From positions 1-17,798 of the forward strand of contig DASRSL010000052.1 of the NCBI GenBank assembly GCA_035656495.1: DNA of 17,798 bases, given 5' to 3'. Positions 13,686 through 17,798 of this stretch are shown here, one piece after another. This DNA is from Roseiarcus sp035656495 (GTDB lineage: Bacteria > Pseudomonadota > Alphaproteobacteria > Rhizobiales > Beijerinckiaceae). The notes under the pieces were generated by a model, which ran no database searches, was not told the DNA's origin, and saw only the letters and a program-made list of their open reading frames with translations. A program made the position numbers and the translations under genes. Each line of letters opens with the position of its first letter. Positions within the stretch are counted from its first letter, which is position 1.

Positions 13686-15022
13686 CCGCGCGCCTTCTCG
13701 ATGTCTGATTTCGCCCACCACGGTCCCGGATCGATCGCCGTTCCGTCTTTCCGCAGCTCGATATAGAGAACCGGTCGCGTGGCGCCAACTGTGGTCGCCG
13801 CCGCCATCCGGGTGATCCCCTCGCCCATCGCGCCGACGGGCTCTCCCATGAGAACGAACTGACCCGTCGCCACGTTGATGTGATCCATGCCCGCGAGAAG
13901 AAGATAATATCCTCCGCCGGCGTTGATGATCAAGAGTTGCCCGTACGTCCGGTACGGGCCGGAAAACAGAACCGAACCGTCCGCCGGCGCGGAAACAACC
14001 GCCCCCGGCAGCGTCGCCAACGACACGCCATGCTCGATTCCGCCGAATCCATCGGGAGACCCAAACGTCTTCAGGACCGTGCCGGCGACCGGAAGGGGAA
14101 TGCGGCCTTTGGCGTCGGCGAAGGCGATTTCCGGCGCCAGCCGCGCCGACTGGGCGGCCCGAGCGTTCTCCGCCTTCACCGCGATCTCTTTCGCCACCCG
14201 CTCGTCGGCAGCGTGGGCGGCTGCCGCCACGGCCTGTCGCTGCGCTTCCTCCGCGTCGAGTCTGGCGATCAGCTCCTTGAGGGTCGTCGCCTGCCGGGCC
14301 AGCTCCGCCGCACGCGTCTGCTGCGCGGCGACCGCTTCCTCGGCCGAAGAGAGAGAGCGCTGGCGCGCCTCGACGAGCCCGGCGAGGCGCGCCCTTTCGA
14401 TCGTCAGCGATGAGGCGCTCCGCGTCAATTCCGCGCGCTCGCGCGCGATCGTTTCCCTGGTCTCGCTGAGGTCGCGGACATCGCGCCGCAACGCTTCCGC
14501 CTGCTCCTTGAGGTCCGGCACCAGCGAGCTGAGGACCATCGCGGCCCGCACCGCCTCCGCCATATCGCCCGGTTTGACCAAAATCGCCGGCGGCGGATTG
14601 GCGCCCATGCGCTGCAGCGCGGCGAGGACTTCGACGATCGCGGCGCGCCGGCTTTCCAGCGACCGGGAAAGCGAGTCGGCTTTGGCGTTCAGGCTCGCCA
14701 CACGATCGTCCTTCGCGGCGATGGCGCGTTCGGCGTCCTGCACCTTGGCGGTCGTCGAGATCAGCGCCTCTGTGAGTCGCGCCCGATCGGCCCGGATCGA
14801 CTCGATTTCGGAGTCGATGGCGCGCCGCTGCTCGTCGGACACTCGCATGGTGTCCTCGACGCCGCGAAGCTCGACTTCCTTTTCCGCTTTCTGCTGTTCG
14901 CCCGCCGAGGGGGCCGGGGCGACGGCCGGGTCGGCGAGCGCCGCCAACGGCCACCCGAGCGCAGCCCCGAACGCGGCGACGCCGAGCCCGTATCGCATTC
15001 CTTCGCTTCGCCTCATCAGCAT
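13682..15022 (-). CDS. envC: EnvC-type murein hydrolase activator with degenerate LytM domain
   Basis: A 446-residue periplasmic protein: signal peptide ending near ALADP (residue 30), long coiled coils at about 42-135 and 175-290 rich in Glu, Arg and Ala, then a LytM/M23-fold domain at about 305-440. The zinc ligands of active M23 peptidases are missing: GIEHGVSLAT keeps His331 but lacks the following Asp, the middle motif reads LAGMDHI, and the usual HxH strand reads LYIELR. This matches EnvC-like activators, which switch on cell-wall amidases during division rather than cutting peptidoglycan themselves. ATG 15022 has GGGAC about 7 nt upstream; ATGs at 15016 and 14998 are alternatives. It follows rlmH after 41 nt and overlaps ctpA. 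Confidence 0.92.
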   Translation of the reverse strand: MLMRRSEGMRYGLGVAAFGAALGWPLAALADPAVAPAPSAGEQQKAEKEVELRGVEDTMRVSDEQRRAIDSEIESIRADRARLTEALISTTAKVQDAERAIAAKDDRVASLNAKADSLSRSLESRRAAIVEVLAALQRMGANPPPAILVKPGDMAEAVRAAMVLSSLVPDLKEQAEALRRDVRDLSETRETIARERAELTRSASSLTIERARLAGLVEARQRSLSSAEEAVAAQQTRAAELARQATTLKELIARLDAEEAQRQAVAAAAHAADERVAKEIAVKAENARAAQSARLAPEIAFADAKGRIPLPVAGTVLKTFGSPDGFGGIEHGVSLATLPGAVVSAPADGSVLFSGPYRTYGQLLIINAGGGYYLLLAGMDHINVATGQFVLMGEPVGAMGEGITRMAAATTVGATRPVLYIELRKDGTAIDPGPWWAKSDIEKARG

Positions 15023-15063
15023 GCCGCGTCCCAAATCATCAAATCTAGCCGGAATCGCGGCGA

Positions 15064-15546
15064 TCAAGCGCGATGGTAGGGATGACCGGAGAGAATGGAG
15101 AGTGCGCGATAGAGCTGCTCGCACGCCATGACCCGAACGAGCTGGTGCGGCCATGTCATGGCTCCGAAGCCGACGATCCGATGGGCCTTTCCGCGCAGCG
15201 AGGCCGAAAGCCCGTCGGGGCCGCCGATCACGACGGCGTAGAACGGTTGCGCAGCGTCGCGCGCCTGAGCGATGTCGGCCGCCCATTCCCCGCTCGTCGG
15301 CGAATTGCCGCGCTCGTCGAGCGCGATGAGGCGCGCGCCCGCGGGCATGGCGTCGACAATCGCGGAGGCTTCCTCCTCGCGCCGGTCTTCCGGCCGACGC
15401 GCGCGCGATTCATCGACCTCACGCAACTCGACGCCGGAAATGCCAAGGCCGCGCGCGGTCTCCGCCAGTCGCTTGAAATAACGCGCAAACAATTCCCGTT
15501 CAGGTCCCGCCTTGAGCCGGCCCACGCAAATGAGCTTGATGCGCAT
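15064..15546 (-). CDS. rlmH: 23S rRNA (pseudouridine1915-N3)-methyltransferase RlmH
   Basis: Encodes the 160-residue SPOUT methyltransferase (EC 2.1.1.177) that uses S-adenosylmethionine to methylate pseudouridine 1915 in helix 69 of 23S rRNA, on assembled 70S ribosomes. The N-terminus MRIKLICVGRLK, the SAM-binding loop VVIGGPDGL (about 105-113), and the C-terminal EQLYRALSILSGHPYHRA are diagnostic, and the length is normal. GGAGG lies just before the ATG at 15546. It begins 12 nt after the rsfS stop. Its place between rsfS and envC is the standard alphaproteobacterial order. Confidence 0.97.
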   Translation of the reverse strand: MRIKLICVGRLKAGPERELFARYFKRLAETARGLGISGVELREVDESRARRPEDRREEEASAIVDAMPAGARLIALDERGNSPTSGEWAADIAQARDAAQPFYAVVIGGPDGLSASLRGKAHRIVGFGAMTWPHQLVRVMACEQLYRALSILSGHPYHRA

Positions 15547-15558
15547 CGCCTCCGGCGC

Positions 15559-16026
15559 TTACAGCTTCAGCTCTTCCGGGGTTCTCCGGGTTTCGCCCGG
15601 CCTGTCCGCGCTCCACAACTTCTCGAGATTGTAGAACTGGCGGACATCAGGCCGAAAAATGTGCACAATCGCGTCTCGCGCATCGAGCAGGACCCAGTCG
15701 CATAGAGGCAAGCCCTCGACCTTCGGCGCGGAAACGCCAGCGTCGCGGCAGGCCTTCATGACGCGATCGGCGATCGCGCCGACATGCGTGCTCGACCTTC
15801 CGGAAGCGATGATCATACAGTCGGCGAGCGTCGTCTTGCCACGGACGTCGATCGTGACAATGTCTTCCGCTTTCGCGTCTTCGAGACTATCGACGATGAT
15901 TCGGGAAAGAGAGTCGACGGACGGAACGTCGACCAGCGATTTGCGGCCGTTCTCCGCCGCAGCGGCTTGAGGCGTGAGTGTCAGCGTCGCATTCCTCTCG
16001 GCCGGTTGCCGATTCGCCCCGGCCAT
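15559..16026 (-). CDS. rsfS: Ribosomal silencing factor RsfS
   Basis: A 155-residue Iojap/DUF143 protein that binds ribosomal protein uL14 and blocks subunit joining when nutrients are low. The conserved core covers about residues 38-140: IIVDSLEDAKAEDIVTIDV, CMIIASGRSSTHVGAIADRV, and LLDARDAIVHIFRPDVRQFY followed by NLEKLW. The first 35 residues (RQPAERNATLTLTPQAAAA) are low-complexity and poorly supported. ATG 16026 has no good ribosome binding site, so translation may start elsewhere in this region. The nadD gene often found upstream in relatives is absent; the quinone oxidoreductase lies 47 nt upstream. A 6-bp inverted repeat (TGAGGC/GCCTCA, 16036-16066) in that gap might separate the two transcripts. 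Confidence 0.94.
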   Translation of the reverse strand: MAGANRQPAERNATLTLTPQAAAAENGRKSLVDVPSVDSLSRIIVDSLEDAKAEDIVTIDVRGKTTLADCMIIASGRSSTHVGAIADRVMKACRDAGVSAPKVEGLPLCDWVLLDARDAIVHIFRPDVRQFYNLEKLWSADRPGETRRTPEELKL

Positions 16027-16073
16027 AGACGAAGATGAGGCGTCGGCGACCGCTTTTCAAGCCTCAACCGCAG

Positions 16074-17072
16074 TCACATCGTCAGCACGATCTTGCCGAT
16101 ATGGGCTCCACTCTCCATTCTCGCGTGGGCGGCGGCGGCCTCGGTGAGAGGGAAAACCGAGTCGATCGTCGGCTTGCAGGCTCCGGCCTCGATAAGCGGC
16201 CAGACCTTGGCCGAAAGGGCCTCGGCGATGACCGCCTTTTCTGCCGGCGAGCGCGGGCGAAGGGTAGACCCGGTGTGGATCAGACGCTTCTGCATGATCG
16301 GCCGCAGGTCGACCGTCGCCTTCTGGCCGCGCATGAAGGCGATCTGGACGATCCGCCCGTCAACCGCGGCGGCCGCGTAATTGCGCCCGACGTAGTCGCC
16401 TCCGACCATGTCGAGAATGACGTCCGCGCCGCGACCATTCGTTGCGGCGAGCGTCCGGGCGACGAAGTCGTCGGTCCGGTAATTAACTCCCAGATCAGCG
16501 CCGAGCTGTTCGCATTGTCTCGCCCTTTCGTCCGAACCCGCGGTCGCGATCACCTTGGCGCCGAAAGCCTTGGCGAGCTGGATCGCCGTCGTGCCAATGC
16601 CTGATGCGCCGCCGTGGAGCAGCAGAGTCTCTCCCGATTTGAGGGCGCCGCGGACGAAAACGTTGGTCCAGACCGTGAAATACGTCTCCGGAATCGCCGC
16701 CGCCTCGACTGAGGTCAGCCCCGATGGAATCGGAAGCGCGTTGCTTTCATGCGCGACGCAATAGTCGGCATAGCCGCCCCCAGGGATAAGCGCGGTTATG
16801 CGGTCGCCTACCGCATGACGCGTCGCGCCAGGGCCGCGGGCCGCGACCGTGCCGGCCGCCTCGAGCCCCAGGACGTCGCTCGCGCCGGGCGGCGGCGGAT
16901 AAAGGCCCATGCGCTGAAGCGTGTCCGGCCGGTTGACGCCGGCCGCCTCGACCTTGATCAGAATCTCCCCTTCGGCCGGAAGCGGGCGCGGCCGCATTTC
17001 GATTTGGAGCGCCTCAGGTCCGCCCGGCCGCGGAGCGACGACCGCACGCATCGTCTCGTTCCGATCGATCAT
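16074..17072 (-). CDS. NAD(P)H:quinone oxidoreductase, zinc-free MDR family
   Basis: A 332-residue medium-chain dehydrogenase/reductase of the quinone oxidoreductase (QOR/PIG3) group, which reduces quinones or other electrophiles with NADPH. The N-terminal GroES-like domain contains VEAAGVNRPDTLQRMGLYPP and GLEAAGTV; the Rossmann motif is HGGASGIGTTAIQLAKAFGA (153-172). Later AFMRGQKATVDLRPIMQKRL and PLTEAAAAHARMESGAHIGK are typical for PIG3-like proteins. No cysteine cluster for zinc is present. ATG 17072 overlaps the transferase stop by 4 nt; an internal ATG at 17051 (MRAVVAPRPGG) is an alternative. Coupling to a glutathione S-transferase suggests a role in detoxification. Family is confident; physiological substrate unknown. 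Confidence 0.93.
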   Translation of the reverse strand: MIDRNETMRAVVAPRPGGPEALQIEMRPRPLPAEGEILIKVEAAGVNRPDTLQRMGLYPPPPGASDVLGLEAAGTVAARGPGATRHAVGDRITALIPGGGYADYCVAHESNALPIPSGLTSVEAAAIPETYFTVWTNVFVRGALKSGETLLLHGGASGIGTTAIQLAKAFGAKVIATAGSDERARQCEQLGADLGVNYRTDDFVARTLAATNGRGADVILDMVGGDYVGRNYAAAAVDGRIVQIAFMRGQKATVDLRPIMQKRLIHTGSTLRPRSPAEKAVIAEALSAKVWPLIEAGACKPTIDSVFPLTEAAAAHARMESGAHIGKIVLTM

Positions 17073-17755
17073 GACCTGCTGTCTCCCGTCTGGCCGGCGA
17101 ACCGGGACGCCTCTCCGGCCTGCGGGACGACGGGCGCGGTCACGCCGTCCTCCGCGGGGGCGGCCCGGAACGCAGGAAGCGCCTCGGCGCGACCACAGAA
17201 GGCGACCAGGTTCGGGTAACGGTCCGTCTCGGCGAGGTCCGATAGCACGCTTCCGACGAAGCCGTAGGCGCACGCGACGGAGATGTCGCCGAGACCGAAT
17301 TCGTCGCCGGTCCAGCCTGCAACGGGCAGTTCGGCGTCCAGCGCCGCCAGGCCGGCCTCCAGTTGGCTCATGATCCGGTCGACCCACGGTTGGTGCCGCT
17401 TATCTGCCGGGCGGAGCGAGCGTTCGTAGTGCCTCTGCACCGCCTTTTCCATCACCGTCAGCGCAATCCCCGTCGCCCGAAGCGCGGGCAACCGTCGGGA
17501 CGCCTCCGCGGGCGTCAGCGCTGCAACACGCGGATGAGCGCCGGCGAGATACTCGAGTATGACGCCGGAATCCATCAGTACGGTCCCCTCGTCGGTGATG
17601 AGGGTCGGCGCTTTCAGAAGCGCGTTCAACCTCGAGTATTCGTCGATGTGACGGAAGAGCGAGATCGGCCGGTGGGTGAACGGAATGTCGGCGGCGATCA
17701 GCGCGACGGCGACGCGCCGCACATAGGGCGAATCGAGCATTCCGATCAATTGCAT
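17069..17755 (-). CDS. Glutathione S-transferase family protein
   Basis: A 228-residue cytoplasmic protein with a thioredoxin-like N-terminal half: MQLIGMLDSPYVRRVAVAL (Ser9 is the candidate glutathione-activating residue), cis-Pro50 in LKAPTLI, and the glutathione-binding loop LMDSGVILEYL (Asp62-Ser63). The helical C-terminal domain includes WTGDEFGLGDISVACAYGF, the usual N-capping box. It would conjugate glutathione to electrophiles or act as a reductase or binding protein. The last 25 residues (after PAFRAAPA) are an unusual Pro/Gly-rich extension. ATG 17755 has GAGGAT a few bases upstream. It is coupled to the quinone oxidoreductase by a 4-nt overlap. Nothing recognisable remains between its start and the right edge. 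Confidence 0.92.
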   Translation of the reverse strand: MQLIGMLDSPYVRRVAVALIAADIPFTHRPISLFRHIDEYSRLNALLKAPTLITDEGTVLMDSGVILEYLAGAHPRVAALTPAEASRRLPALRATGIALTVMEKAVQRHYERSLRPADKRHQPWVDRIMSQLEAGLAALDAELPVAGWTGDEFGLGDISVACAYGFVGSVLSDLAETDRYPNLVAFCGRAEALPAFRAAPAEDGVTAPVVPQAGEASRFAGQTGDSRS

Positions 17756-17798
17756 GCGATCCTCGTCGGATTTCGACGGCGCCTTTCTTGCCGGCCGA

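Noticed and set aside
12276..14954. Apparent 892-residue fusion ending in a CtpA protease
   Set aside because: The part beyond 13685 overlaps the envC-like gene in another frame and is Arg/Gly-rich; the signal sequence at ATG 13685 marks the true start.
13923..15131. 402-codon Ser/Ala/Arg-rich frame opposite envC
   Set aside because: Composition reflects the reverse complement of coiled-coil codons; no domain and no start signal.
1..17798. CRISPR array, transposase or phage genes
   Set aside because: No regularly spaced repeats, no transposase motif and no structural phage protein was found on either strand.

Overview
The window is GC-rich chromosomal DNA from an alphaproteobacterium. The most likely group is Hyphomicrobiales (Rhizobiales), perhaps a Methylocystaceae/Beijerinckiaceae-type organism. 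This rests on overall base composition, the gene orders ftsY-yciB/ispZ and rsfS-rlmH-envC-ctpA, a degenerate EnvC-type LytM protein, a pair of DUF3147-type membrane proteins, and intergenic hairpin elements of the type common in these genomes. No phage, plasmid, transposase, CRISPR array or biosynthetic cluster is visible.

Left part (1-5123). An aldo/keto reductase runs off the left edge on the minus strand. A 380-nt gene-poor stretch follows, then an RluA-family pseudouridine synthase (minus) that is divergent from ftsY (plus). The 105-nt divergent region carries a perfect 9-bp inverted repeat just upstream of ftsY. ftsY is translationally coupled to a YciB/IspZ-type membrane protein. Downstream lies a two-gene signalling module: a stand-alone CheY-like receiver overlapping by 4 nt a receiver-class III nucleotidyl cyclase fusion. 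No kinase is visible.

Middle (5124-10430). Glycerol kinase (minus) stands without other glycerol genes. Two overlapping genes for small DUF3147-like membrane proteins follow (minus). A branched-chain aminotransferase (plus) is preceded by a repeat-like hairpin and an AT-rich near-perfect 20-bp palindrome. About 640 nt after the aminotransferase contain the remains of a minus-strand gene broken by a stop codon and a frameshift. Next come a small zinc-ribbon protein (plus) and a tRNA-Gly(UCC) gene (minus).

Right part (10431-17798) is all on the minus strand and reads right to left. It starts with a glutathione S-transferase coupled to a quinone oxidoreductase. Then comes a ribosome and cell-envelope run: rsfS, rlmH, envC-like murein hydrolase activator, two tandem ctpA-type S41 proteases, and a small secreted protein of unknown function. 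Most junctions here overlap by 4 nt or are separated by fewer than 50 nt, so this looks like one operon. It links ribosome maturation (RsfS, RlmH) with periplasmic peptidoglycan remodelling (EnvC, CtpA). The duplicated protease and the coupled secreted protein are the unusual parts. The window is mainly housekeeping; the points most worth checking are the cyclase module, the tandem CtpA cluster, the ilvE palindrome and the decayed gene.
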